64,000 nucleotides of DNA from Arbacia lixula (taxonomy: Eukaryota; Echinodermata; Echinoidea; Arbacioida; Arbaciidae). Positions 12,393 to 25,100 of the stretch are shown piece after piece. How positions within the stretch are numbered: position 1 is the first letter of the stretch; each line of letters begins with the position of its first letter. The notes beneath the pieces were generated by a model, which saw only the letters and a program-made list of their open reading frames with translations, did not search any database and was not told where the DNA came from. The position numbers and the translations under genes are program-made. The stretch spans positions 19,694,938-19,758,937 of the forward strand of contig OZ022588.1 of NCBI GenBank assembly GCA_963669155.1. The letters run 5' to 3'.

Positions 12393-13230
12393 CTATCCTA
12401 CGGCTTGTATAAAGCGCTTGGGCCTGTGGACGTGCCGTCCTGAACGTGTGACGCGCGCAGGTACTGACGCGCTGTGCGTTGGGGCGGCATCCACAGTGCG
12501 GGATGGGGAGAGGGGGACTGAGGCGGGAGGGCGTAACGAAGCGCGCCGAGTGTCGTCAGCGTGCGTTGCTGAAACAGGGCGCTTAACGTTAGCAGGTGCC
12601 TCGCAGGGGTCATCAAGGAAAGCGGGCTTGAGACGGTCGATGCTGACGCTGACAGTCTTGTCGTTTTGACTGAGCACATAGTACTTGGGTGAGCGGCGCA
12701 TAACCTTGAAAGGGCCTTTGTACGGGGGCTGAAGAGGCTTGCGCACGGTGTCGTCGCGGACAAAAACGTGGCTGCTTGTGTCGAGCGACCGGTGGACAAA
12801 ACTGGGTTTGAATTGCGGGCGCGTTGCAGTGGACGCAAGGGCAGACATGTGTCGGGTAAGGCGCTGCGCGTAATCTGCCGGATCGGGCACATGCAAATTC
12901 ACTGGCGCTACCATCTGCCCGGGCAAACGGAGTGCGCTGTCGGAGGCTTCGACAATTCCAAGCTCCAAAAGATGAGCGAATTCATCTTTGGCTACGCGGA
13001 GCTTATCAGAATCTAAGCACCGGGGTCGCGCAACTACGGGGGGCCCAAAGGACCAACGAGGTCGATATGAATGTGCGCAAATCGTGCATCCGGGTGGGCG
13101 AATGTGCCAAGGGGTGCATGAACGTGGCGCTGCACCTTGGCGCGCTGACAATGTACGCATGTGCGCGCCCAGTCTCGCACATCGATGTTAACACCAGGCC
13201 ACACAATGCCGGCGGTTAACAGCTCACGAA
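12393..13230 (-). pseudogene. Shuffled Ty3/gypsy pol remnant: integrase N-part, RT start, integrase tail
   Basis: Reading 5' to 3' on the minus strand, three pol pieces occur in the wrong order. Piece 1 (about 13230-13045) is the integrase zinc-finger end and catalytic-core start: VWPGVNIDVRDWARTCVHC, then HIDLVGPLG; its frame stops at a TAG. Piece 2 (about 13042-12936) is the segment before the RT active domain: ARPRCLDSDKLRVAKDEF then LELGIVEASDS. Piece 3 (about 12935-12393) is the integrase C-terminus: LRLPGQMV, PYKGPFKVMRRSPKYYVL, VSIDRLKPAFLDD and a basic tail. Pieces 2 and 3 share a frame; piece 1 is in another. All enzymatic centres are lost. The segment between 13230 and the primer site is untranslated leader. 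Confidence 0.85.
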
Positions 13231-13571
13231 AATATCACAACACAAATGGCGCGGTAATAGGTAGGCTCAATCACTCAACGGATAAATCAGACTCAAGCAA
13301 AAACAGACAAACAATTGTCTATTGTGTCTTACAAAAAATCACCGAGATATTAGCGGGGTAAGTACGAAACTTATATAAACTTACACAAGACAAGTATTAT
13401 GCCAAAAGAATACAGATTATCAATCCAAAACAAAGGAGAATGAATTAAGACTAATGCAGAATCGTGATAATCAGAAAGTATTACGTTTTGAGCGCAAGAA
13501 CAAGAGAATTGTATAAACTGGAGCAAGAAACTACACTTTAAATTAAACTGGCCTTCAATCCACAAAGAAAT

Positions 13572-13583
13572 TCGGGGTCACCA
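13572..13583 (-). promoter_or_regulatory. Primer binding site (tRNA-Trp type)
   Basis: Minus-strand TGGTGACCCCGA starts one base inside the 5' LTR. It is complementary to the 3' end of metazoan tRNA-Trp (…TCGGGGTCACCA). Twelve bases match; the next bases depart from the tRNA. Confidence 0.75.
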
Positions 13584-13584
13584 A

Positions 13585-14640
13585 TTTAGTAATACGATGT
13601 GTTGGGGTGTTGTAGCTGTGTGGCTATGTACAAACGATCAAATTACCTTTTTTTTATATTCTCGTGGAAAGATAGGACAGAAATTAGACAATCACTCAAA
13701 GAAGTAGATTTCTTGTGGTTTAATACATAATAAACAAAAGGTTACATCACGCAGGATGTATGTTCATATGATAACGAAACAATAATCACACATAAATTAA
13801 GAATGCTCACGATCGATGATGATGATGTCGATGATGAGCGAGCAGCGGCAAGTCGTGTCACTCGTGGATGACGACGGTCGACGATGACGACGATGGACGA
13901 GCAGCGGTAAGTCGTGCCACTCGTGGATGACGACGGTCGACGATGACGACGATGGACGAGCAGCGGTAAGTCGTGCCACTCGTGAATGACGACGGCCGGC
14001 GATGACGACGATGAACGAGCAGCGGTAAGTCGTGCCACTCGTGGATGACGACGATCGCCGATGATGAATGAGCAGCGGTGAATCGTGCCGCTCCGTGAAT
14101 GCCGACAGGGTAGAACGGTTGAATGTCTGAACGGTTGAATGTCTATGTCGGGCCTAGCTGTCGAAAATGGTTCAAAACGCGCTCCCGAGAGAAACTATGT
14201 TTCTTATTGAAACTCAAAAATGGAGCAGAACGCACTGTATTCGGTCGAACTGGGAATTATTTCCCACTAGGCACTGACATGTAAAATCAATCGTCGTACA
14301 GGTTATGGTTCACGCGTGGCTCTCCATGCAGGGCTATTGCACCCGTACGCGTGAAGGTGTCGGTCGTCAACGGAAGGTGGTGAAAATGAGAAGAGCTGGA
14401 TTTTCAATCAACATTTTCCTTAAATAGGATTCAACGGGCTGCGGTCGGGATTCGCCGGCTTCAGCAGCGTCCAATTAGCGTACGATAATTGCCCGCCTTT
14501 ATGCAAATTAGGATCCTAGAACAACCGGGCGCGAAAGTAGATTCCAGCAACCATGGTGATATATAAACAATATATAAATAACGTACGACGCCATCTACGA
14601 TTCAAAATAATCATACAATATGCAATTTAGTGCTGCTACA
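13585..14640 (-). repeat. 5' LTR of the Ty3/gypsy element
   Basis: Length 1056 bp. On the minus strand it starts TGTAGCAGC and ends ...CGTATTACTAAA, next to the primer site. The 3' terminus is not the usual CA, so the exact end could be shifted by a few bases. Confidence 0.92.
13830..14101. repeat. 59-bp minisatellite inside the 5' LTR
   Basis: Copy of the array at 11029-11300, at the same offset as the LTRs. Confidence 0.85.
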
Positions 14641-14644
14641 CATT

Positions 14645-16193
14645 GAATCTAGAAATCTAAGCAAACTGCCAAGCCAAGTTAATATCGCTAATGGAATATG
14701 GTTGAAGACCTTTTTGAATGGAAGTAAATTTGCTTAAATTAATATAACCAAGTGTTTTTTTAGAGGTTTCATGAAATATGGGCCCTGTTCCTGCATACAT
14801 GCATAAACATGAAAGAGCGGAATCATTGGGTTTATATCATAAGCCAGCAGGAGCCTGGTGGATAATGTCACTGCCCGTGCCTGGTCTTCATTTTTAACAG
14901 TTCATCTCTTTTAAGAGATTGATCAATCAAACTTATGACTACAAACGGAACTAAAACAACATCATTCCATCACAAAGATGACATCCTGTACTTGCAACGG
15001 GCCAACTTGAAACTTGAAATGTGAATACATTATTAACTGTCTTGCAGCTTGGTTACGTTCACATCACAGCGGGCCTAGATGTGGCTTTCAATTAAAGTGT
15101 ATCTGCCCTCTCTTTTCCTTGGAGATACATCCTGGCACCAGGATATATTAAGTCTGCTATTCTTCTCACAAGTCAAACATATTCAAATGTTGTAGCCAGT
15201 TTGACCCACAAATTACACATGTTTACATATGACTCTTTCACACATTGTTTTCTGTTATGTTTTTAAATACCAGTAAATTATTTGCTCTTGGATAGATTGA
15301 CTGTTGTTCGTATGATCACGTTTATCAAAAACTCTTTGCATGATATACAACCAGGTTAATTTATTGAAATTTTACGAACTTGTTCACAACCCATTGGGAT
15401 ACATATTCAGGGACTGCAGTCTACCTGATATTGGACCCAAAATTCAGTGGTATCCATGCTTGAGTTTGGTTGAAATAGTTCTACATCTTCTCTGTCTAAA
15501 TATGGACATACTGTTTGCAGACTGACAGACGGACAGACAACTCCAAAACAAACATAAAACTTTGAAGAAGAACATAATACATCCATCAAAAGAAGTTGTA
15601 TTCTCATTTGCATTATCTTATTACAAGCAGGAAAGCTACAATGTCATTTACAGATAAGGGGCAAAAACATGTTATGACAAATGATACCATACATTTATAA
15701 TGAGGGTCCAAGCTAGTATTTGCAGGTATTCATTCCAAATACATGTCCAATCAAACATTGACCAATGACAGACCAAGGACAGTTTGTTTACGCCTTGAGG
15801 GGAAAATAACTTGCCTCGAGAAAGTAACGAGAAAAATAGCTCATATCTATAGCTAGTTATGATGTATGCTGCAAGGACAAAAGTAGGAATTCATGTTCTT
15901 ATTCACAAATATTTCCCAAATTCAATGATAGGAAATGACGGTACATATATTTGAAATGACAAAGGGGTTTATTTTGCCAAGTTTTGTGGTAATTAATAGG
16001 TAAAGCTTAAAGTAAGGCTTAGCACGTGAGTGATAGGATAAACTTCCTGTCCATTCACAGTACATGAATGATTCTTCTATTCAAGTCAAGCTAACCACAG
16101 GTTGGCCCAACATTTTCTTGCTTTCATTCCTTCTTTCAAAGCATGGTTACCAGTGAAAGTTTGAACCTGGGTACATGCTATAGGTATCTCAAA
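14645..16193. other. Intergenic, no gene recognised
   Basis: AT-rich sequence without a recognisable coding frame. A fragment near 15420-15560 (…GACAGACGGACAGACAACTCC) recalls the microsatellite part of the Helitron-like elements nearby and may be a decayed relative. Confidence 0.5.
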
Positions 16194-17668
16194 CTAGAGC
16201 AATTCGACTGCCACGCAGTCGATAAATATGCCTCCGCCTCTTTGCTATCCTCAGAAAATGTGAATGTTCAGTGGGCAATGTACCAAAGCTTCTATGTGAT
16301 ATGAAAATATCACATTGTGTTTTTTTCAAGTTTAGCATTGACTTTCGACCTCTTACTTATTTGACTTCCAGTCTAACCAGTCTGTCTAAATCCATCCTTC
16401 TATATCAAGTTTGTTTAAAATTAGACAATTTGGGGTGAAGTTCATTGACCTTTTACCCAAACTTCACCAATCTACCTCCTTGAAGTGATACACCTCTGTA
16501 CTATGTTTGGTTTGAATGGAATTATTAGTATTGGATTCAATGTGAAAAATATCTATTTGGGGGCAATTTTTAGCCAATGTTGGCAAAGTTCATTGACCTT
16601 TGATCCCTGACCTATGAGAAATTTCACCAAAAAATGTCATCAGTCTAGTAGTGATCCATCTTTGCACCATGTTTGGTTGGTACTGCTCCATTGGATTTGG
16701 ATATATTTTGAAAATTATTACTTTGGGGGCAATTTTTAGCTAATTTTTGGTAAAGTTCATTGACCTTTGACCTTAGAACTCTCAGGAGTTTTACCCAAAC
16801 TTTCATCAGTCTACCTCCATGAAGTGATACATCTCTGTACAATGTTTGGTTAGAATTGCGCCACTGGATTTAGATTTGGGTTTATTGTGAAAAATATCAA
16901 TTTTTGCAAAGTTCATTGACCTTTGACCTCTGACCTTCCAGCAATTTCACCAACAATGTCACCAGTCTACCCCCAAGTAGTGATCCATCGCTTCACTATG
17001 TTTGGTTGGAATTGCACCATTGGATTTGGATTTATTGTGAAAATTTAAAGTTTGGGGCAATTTCTAGCCAAGTTTGGCAAAGTTCATTGACCTTTGACCT
17101 CTGAACTTTCAGAAATTTAACCAAAAATGTCACTAGTCTATCCCCAAGTAGTGATCTATCATTGTACCATGTTTAATGAGAATTGCATCCTTGGATTTGG
17201 ATTTATTGTGAAAAAGGTCAATTTTGGGCAAATTTTCACAAATTTCATTGACCTTTGACCTCTGACCTTTCAGGAATTTTACCAAAAATTTCACCAGTCC
17301 ATCCCCAAGTAGTGATCCATCTTTGTACCATATTAAATGAGAATTGCATCCTTGGATTTGGATTTATTGTGGAAAAGGTCATTTTGGGGCAATTTTTACA
17401 AAGTTCATTGACCTTTGACCTCTGACCTCTTATCAGATTTGACCCCAATTTTACACACTTCATTAGTTTAATGCAATACACACATGTACCAAGTTTGAAG
17501 CAAATCCGCTTAACGGTTCTCAAGATATTGCCTAAACGGATTCGGGACGGACGTACGGACGGACGGACGGACGTACGTACGGACGGACGGACATACGTAC
17601 GGACGGACGGACGGACGGACAACCCGAAAACATAATGCCTCCGGCCACTTCGTGGCGGAGGCATAAAA
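16194..17668 (-). mobile_element. Helitron-like non-autonomous element (pearl/HINE type), copy 1
   Basis: Shared with 25080-26344. On the minus strand the 3' end has the hairpin GACTGC-GTG-GCAGTC, 9-10 bases, then CTAG followed by T, as expected for a Helitron terminus. The body is a tandem array of diverged units of about 160-200 bp containing 'TTCATTGACCTTTGACCTC'. At the other end is an (ACGG)n microsatellite (about 17545-17620) and a second hairpin ATGCCTCCGGCCAC-TTC-GTGGCGGAGGCAT. Repeat core plus tetranucleotide tract plus hairpin ends matches the pearl/HINE pattern described in bivalves. No Rep/helicase coding is present. The 209-residue frame here is microsatellite translation. Confidence 0.75.
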
Positions 17669-18761
17669 AAGCTTTCCATCTCATGTATTGATACTCTTGT
17701 GAATCTGGAAAGGGTTCTTGCATCCTTATATGCAGGAGGTAAAATAATCACATGGAAAATGTTGAGAACTTGATGCAAATGGACAAAGCATGAATTTTGA
17801 ATATAGGAATGATACATGATTTGTGATTCAATGCTGATGATATACGAGAAAAAGTGGAAAGTAGAAATCAGCAACTAAACTGTAAACTTTCCTGGAAAAT
17901 ATTTTCTTATAGCACCAACTCAGAAACAGTTACAATCATTGCAAGAAAATGTGTGCTGCCACAAACCATGCAAATGTGGCTGTATTTAAAACAATGCACC
18001 AATCTGCATTCAGTTCATGGCATATTAATAATTGAACTACCATTCTAAGGTGCCAGTAGTGGTATAAAGTTTAAACTATGAGGTTGTTTGATTTAATTGC
18101 GCAACTCTTCCAGGCGAAACAGTGGTTGATTGTATTTGCTGCTTGACAATTGTCAATCAATGTTGTTTCCTAATCAACTCCCTAACCAGCCAGCTGACAA
18201 CCTACCTCTTCTAGTGCCACTATCATCAGGAAGAAATGCTTACCCCCATATCTTTTTTTCAAAATATGTAAGAATGTATCATTGGATTAAAAAATATAAT
18301 CTCTAATAAGCAAATATTCAAAGGCAGTTCTTGAAAAGAAAGTTGAATTTGGGATTCTCATTCTCATTCCGAATGCTCCTTTAAACAAATGACTAGTGTC
18401 ACTGCACTTTCATGACCCCAGTATCTACCGAATCATTAATGGTGGATGCTCCAGGTTTCGGCAATTATCTTGTCAGCTCTGCATGGGTAAGGGGGTGAAA
18501 GACGTGACTGCCATCTCATCACGGATTACACACAGGGACTCTCAGCTCTCTGAGGTTAACAACTGCTCCCAACAGGCAACAGGTACAGTGTGCTCAGTGT
18601 ATCACCACTTCATGGCATCTCTGATTTAACAACTGCTCCCAACAGGTACAGTGTGGTAACTGTATCATCTGTTTCAAGGACTTAACATAAAAGCGATGCC
18701 CTCTTGTCTGTCTACTTCACGGATTGGTAATAACATGTTCCTCAATGACATGTCCACTATG
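17669..18761. other. Downstream of SPOUT1, includes its likely 3' UTR
   Basis: The SPOUT1 stop is at 18762-18764, so its 3' UTR should extend leftward here. I found no convincing minus-strand polyadenylation signal. A decayed copy of the SPOUT1 stop-codon region lies at about 18656-18690, and a repeated AACAACTGCTCCCAACAGG occurs at about 18558 and 18628. Confidence 0.5.
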
Positions 18762-21700
18762 TCATCTGTTCAAGGACTGAACGTCAAGAATCTTGGGCCT
18801 CAGTGTTGCCATGGCAATCAGCAGGGCTTCCTGAAATGAGAAAACATGCAATAAATTAATAGCACGAAGAGAGGTTTGGACATGAATCTCCTCATGTTTA
18901 TGAGCAATACTCATGGCAATTAGTAACTATTGTTATTTTCTTCAACTATTCAGAGCAAAGAGAAACAATTCTTGACCTTCATGGAATATCTTGTGTCTGG
19001 AAGGAGATTTATTTCAATTTCAGGACAAACTTTAAGCTCAATGCCCTGTACAAAACAGGACCTAACCCAATAGACGGACAGATGACTGTAGCTCAGTGCC
19101 CTACCTCTGTTCTGATGGTTCGGCTGCCTTGGTCAGGACACACATTGAGGTACTGATCAAAGAGCAGACTGGGGTCAGAGACTAGCAGTGCTTCGTCCAC
19201 CTCTAGGCTGAATTCCAGACCCTGCACTCCTCCAAAGACTACCAAGGCATGTCTGGCAGATGAAGAGTGAGACAGAGAGAGATTTGATGATTTGGAGAAT
19301 TAAAAAAGTAATGAATCATCATGGAATAAAATACAGGGAAACCCCGTTATAACGAGATGATTGGGACCCACACTTTTTCCTCGCTATACCAGTACATGAT
19401 CAATACATACAGAAAAAATGCATATGTTCAAATTCAAATTCAAATTCGTTTATTTCATTTCCAACAGGAAAAATAAAATACATTTGTATATACCAATATG
19501 ATAATACAAAAATTTTATAGAAATAACAATATATGTATATAATATTTTTTTTTTACATAAGTAATCAAAACACATTATCATAAGATACCTGTAGGACTAC
19601 ACAAACAATACCATATTTACCACTAGTACTGTAATCTTTTAATGGCTTTGCAAGCACTCTAAATTGAATTCACTAGCTACATATTCACTAAAATATCTAA
19701 CAGCACTGTTGGAAATGTAAATAAATGACACTTCCAACGCCTCCGTTTACCGACAAATGAAGCAGCGGGGAGGACTCGGCTGTGCCTGCTGGCATGCTGG
19801 CATGCTGGCGTATACAATGAATGATCATTGAACGCAATCTCCATGCACGGTCGGTCATACACGCGCGGTGTCGCATGTGTGTAGAGGCTCTGTTTGCCAT
19901 GTGCGTGCGTGACTGTTTTGATTGTTGGGCGAGGGGCGTGCAGTACACAGGGCTAGCCGTACAGAGATACGGCTCTGGCAGTACCGCACGCACGTAATGT
20001 GGACATGTATGCATGTGTGGATGTGTGTGTGTATGGATTCTTGCACGGTGTGTGTGATCAGTGTTTAAAGGCGCAAAGAAAATTGCTTGTGCTGTTGTTG
20101 CATTTCCCTCGCTGCGCGGCATGGCTGTAAGGGAGTGCTCGTAATAACGGGGTCAAATTCCTTTCTTTCTCCTTAATCTCGGGCTGGGAATTTGCCTCAT
20201 TATAGCAGAAATTTCGCTATAGCCAATCTCGTTAAATGGAAACAGAATACACGGAGGTCTATGGAAGAAAAATCGGGCCCTAGAAATGTCCTCGTAATAA
20301 CAGGGTTCTCGCTATACCCGTGTTCGTTATAACGGGGTTTCCCTGTATATTAACAAATTGGAGAAATTAAGAATTTGAGAATCAAATAGAAGGAGAAATC
20401 AAGAATACAAGAACTGAAGAATTGTAGAATGAAAGAATCAAAGAACTGGTGATGAAAGGAATAGATGTGAAGAAATGGACACATTGGAGCTCCAAAAGAA
20501 CAGGTGACATAAAACAAATAGAAGAAGTGAAGAATCAGAGAAAAAAGGAAGGAAAAGCAGGAAGAGTGAAGATTCATATTTCATTTTACGAAATGGAGAA
20601 TTGCATTAAGGAAATGAACAGAATTGCAGGACTGAAGAGATGACGACTCACTTGAAGTTCGGTAGTTGAGTGTCGTTCACATTGCTGCCCCTCTCTGAGG
20701 TGCCAATGGTGAGGTCGTAGCCACTGTCTGAGAAGGGGCAGTCAGTGAAGACGGCCCCGAGGCTAGCAGCCAGCCGGACAGAATAGCCCCAGTAGAGCCC
20801 AGCATGGGTCCGGGGGGCGCAGGGGGACACCACCTTACAGGGCTTGGGCCTGCCTGGTCCTGCACGGAGGGGTAACAACACAGGAGATTCTTGTTATAAA
20901 GGGGTGCAGAGAGGGGGGGGGGGGGGGCTACCTTATAGGGGGCAATGTCAATACAAGGGGTTCTTGCTAAACAAGAACACTGATGTAACAATATCAAACT
21001 TTAAAGCCCTCTATGATAATAATAACATAACAATAATAATTAGATTTTATTTACCCAGCGTACCCTCATCAGAGTGAACATTGCGTTTAATGAGCAACCT
21101 GCTATATTATTACCCAAGCCACTGGATCAAAGGAACCTAACAGGCCCCTATTTCTCTCCGAGAGCAGTTGTGTGGATTAAATGTTTCGCTGAAAAGCATA
21201 TGTGGCAGTTATTGTGTTCGAACCCCTGCTCTTCAGATTCCATATCGAATACCATGCCACTTCCACCGAGAGGGTATTTCCATGATGTAAAACCAGGAGA
21301 TTGCATTTTCACATATTTGTCAGTGCCATATTTATATTTCTGTTTGACTGCTTTCATAACCTATACAGGCAAACCCCGTTATAATGAGCACGGGTATAGC
21401 AAGAACCTGCTTATATTTCTTGGGCCCAATATATAAAACACTTTTATTATGATAAAGCAATTGCCCTAGTCCCGCCACCATTTTCTTCTTAACAATTCAA
21501 TTAACATAGACTGTATTTTGAAGATTATCTGATTTTGAGAAATAATGTCAATTTGAGTGCCACAATAATGAAGAGTTTTGCACTCAAAATGCCCTGCTTG
21601 TGACTGACTGAATGGACAGTCACCTTGGTCTTGGTTCATCTTGACGGTCACTCTCAGCCCAGCCTGCAGCCTCCGGTCAATCTCAACCTCCTGGGAAGCA

Positions 21701-22055
21701 CAACACAACAATTTGAAAGTCAGATTCATGTAGTCTGATACATTGTTTTTTTAATGATAGTATAATCATAATACTTTAATATAAGATGTTGGAGTGTTCA
21801 ACAATATATAATTCAAAGAGACATATAAATTGATCATACATATTCAGCATAAAAAGCGAGCATGACATCTAACAATGAACACAACAATGAGAAAGAGAGA
21901 GAGATAGAGGGGCAAGGAAAAGGAAAGAGAGGAGAAATTCAGATATGAGAGAGAATTGAACAACAGATAAGGATATGGAGTTGGGGAGAAGGAGAGATAA
22001 CGAGTAAGAGACATGAGAGAAAAGAGAAGAGAGAGTGAGAAAGAGAGAGAAATAA

Positions 22056-22101
<46 letters not shown>

Positions 22102-22136
22102 GGGGGGGGAGGGAGAAAGAGATATAGGGAAGAGAA

Positions 22137-22189
<53 letters not shown>

Positions 22190-25100
22190 AAGAGATATAG
22201 GGAAGAGAAATAGAGAGAGAGAGAGGGAGAAAGATATATAGGGAAGAGAAATAGAGATAGAGAGAGAGGGAGAAAGATATATAGGGAAGAGAACTAGAGA
22301 AAGAGATACATGTACCTTGTGGAGGCCTACATTAACGAGGGAGCCCCTGCCCTTGGCCAGTGGTCTGTCTACCACCACTCCCTCCCTGTAGGCACTGTCC
22401 TCATTGCCCCGTACATGGTGGGGGCTGTCCACTGGATTCAGCAGACCTGGACACGGGAGGAACAGAGAGGGACGAGGAGACACATACACATCAATAGATT
22501 GTTATGCAGATAGTAAGTCAAAGTCAGAGGACTGTGTCCGTGATAATAAACTACCCAAAACAACATATTCTAATAGCAATAAACACATCTTCATTCGTTT
22601 TCAGCCAGTAGATTTTGGGCAGATGTCAATATCAGAGCTACCACCATTGAAATTCTACAATCAGGAAGATTGTAGGAAACTAAATCAGAAATCAGGGAGA
22701 TATCTATCAATTGCATACAACCTAATGACAATAATCAGGGGTGATGTGATGACATCCAATACAGTAATATTGCTCTTTTTTTTCTGGGAGTCAGGGAGAT
22801 TTGGCATCTCTGCAATAAAACTGAGCAAAAGAATGAGTTGTGTTTGAAATGACAAGACTGCTACTCACCTGCGTACTGTAGATCTGAGTGCCTGGGGAAG
22901 AAGTTCTTTCTGAGGTATCTATGGAGGATTGAAAACATGGTCACATGACAATTATTTGTCTGGTCTGTAACTAGAACACATCAATAACCTTCAGTTGATA
23001 AGCATGCTTCCACTTAGGTTAGCTTGATACATTTTGAGAGAATATTCTCAGAGATATTTCATAATTATGCTCAATGGCCTTTAATGGGAAATGTCTGGTG
23101 GATTTATCCCAAAATCAAATCAACAATAACCATGAAATGATCTATGAATAAAACATATCATGTTTTGTTAGAACTGGCTATAGGTTCCACTGTCACAATA
23201 CCATTGTAAAGAGCATATTTTTTTTTTTTTTTTTTTTTTTTTACAAAGAATTCAATGTTTTTTTAACATTGCCACATTCCTGCACCAGTTATACATCTAG
23301 AGCAACATGATGGCCGGCACAGAAAGAGTTAACTCTCTCTGTATCACTGTCACAATTTCACTCTAGTAATACACACAGGTAGCATAGAGCAGCATTTCAC
23401 CAACACTAAAGAATTCAAAGGTGATATTCTTACTGTGGGCATTCCAGGTACTGCAGTATTCTTGCCAGCTGCACGTTAGCATTCCCCTTCTTCCCGATGC
23501 CGCTGAAGGTCCCGTCGGTGTTCTCCCTGGAAAGAGCAACATAAAAACGGTCCATCATGATTGCCATGACGATGAGAGGCAGTTCCATACTCTGTCAAAG
23601 CTGGTTAAGTTATGTGAACTCTGGACAGATGTATTATTTCACTTGTAGATAAGCCTGTGATCGACTTCCCAATGATTACAGCAGATTGCAGTCACCTCAA
23701 TGAATATTGACTGTTATCCCTGCCAGCAGTTGACTGAACTCAGGCTCCACAATACATCTAAACTGACAGTAAAATGAAGCAATGATGATGAAGACAAAGG
23801 AGAAGAACAGGACGAAAATAAAATAAAAGGAGAGAAGATTACCTACCTTGCTGTGGCACCAGATTCATCAAATATGATGATTTCGTCGACATTGAAGATT
23901 ACCACCGCTCTGGCAATCTGTGAGGTGTAAGTTAAACACAGGAAAATGACACACCATTATCAACTCCTCTTTTTCTAGCTCGATTGGTATCCTCTCAGAA
24001 TGAACACACAACAGCGTTAACCACAAAATCTCTCAGAGGACATTTTGTGAATTCTTTGCAATGAGTCATGACCAAAAATCCATGTGAGTTTTCTGATACC
24101 GGTAATCTATGTATTTTCTTCTAGACATTTTTATACTTTTCAAGTAAGTTTAGTATATCATGTGCTGAGGAAAGCAACTGTTTATGCCAAATTTTTTAAC
24201 CCTGATGTTATGAAACAAAAACAGAACCATGGTGTACATTATGCCTAATGAGAAGAATCACATCTTTAAGGGGGCCCTTTCTGCTTCTTAGGGGTGAATC
24301 ACCGTAGGCACCCTGTGTATCACAGTCTCACCTGGCCTGCTAGGTAGGTTCTCAGCTCAGGGGACTGAGCATTATCCAGGATGGATCCAGGCAGAGCTAG
24401 TGACACGGTCCATGGTCGGCCTGCAAGAATGAAAACAAGGGAGACATTAGATGGATGACTTACATAGACTTATATATGTGGGATGAAATTCCAACCTGAA
24501 GGTTTGAAGATGTGACAAATGTCATCCACAAAGTGCGTCAACATCTCTTCACCTTGTAATCAATCTGAATTTTAATTCCCCAAAGTCAAGCTCTGGTTTA
24601 CAGCTGCAATTCTCAGTTACTGTTCTGACTGGTGTATAAAGCTGCATGTTTTTTTTTTCTTAAAAATCACACTTTAGTCGGGGTGCGGCTTATACGCGGG
24701 GTTAGCAGACCCAACACATATACACGTGTATGGGACTATACGCATTGTGTGACAACATTCAAAAACAAAATAGATGCCTTTGATAGGCATCCAGTGTGAC
24801 ACAATTGATGTACCGGTAATACGATTTCAATCACATCACCAGCATAATTATACTAAGAAAGCGCCAGGGGCAGTATTTGTACAAGACAGCTCAAAAATAC
24901 CGCTAATGGTAAAGCTAAGGGTCAAACTAGCAATCTCTGTTAGACGGGGGCCAGCATTGTTTAATTGATCTGCGGCGTAGAGAGCGTATACAAGAACACA
25001 CAGTAAAGGAGATAAGTTTCAATTTGGTAAGTTAAAGAAAAATCAAGAAATCATTTTCACAAAGAATCAGTTATAACAATTAGAGCAATTTGACTGCCAC

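Larger units (their letters stand above)
10784..14640 (-). mobile_element. Ty3/gypsy LTR retrotransposon, internally deleted, non-autonomous
   Basis: Two direct repeats of 1056 bp each (10784-11839 and 13585-14640) flank a 1745-bp internal region. The coding remnant and primer site put the element on the minus strand, so the 5' LTR is at the right. On that strand each LTR starts TGTAGCAGCAC. The 4 bp CATT lie on both sides (10780-10783 and 14641-14644) and fit a target-site duplication. A primer binding site follows the 5' LTR after one base. The LTR copies keep a constant 2801-bp offset with no indel and I see no mismatch on reading, so insertion is recent. Autonomous Ty3 elements have about 4-5 kb inside; here gag, protease, most of RT, RNase H and most of integrase are missing. 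Movement would need proteins from a full-length relative. Confidence 0.93.

Noticed and set aside
16194-17668. Possible CRISPR-like array of spaced repeats
   Set aside because: Units are long, diverged and contiguous in a eukaryotic Helitron-like element; no constant repeat/unique spacer pattern.
17245-17874. 209-residue frame with SVRPSVRPYVRP repeats
   Set aside because: Translation of the (ACGG)n microsatellite and hairpin of the Helitron-like element.
21869-22489. 206-residue Ser/Leu-rich frame
   Set aside because: (GA)n microsatellite in a SPOUT1 intron; the overlapping minus-strand exon 22316-22446 is the real coding piece.
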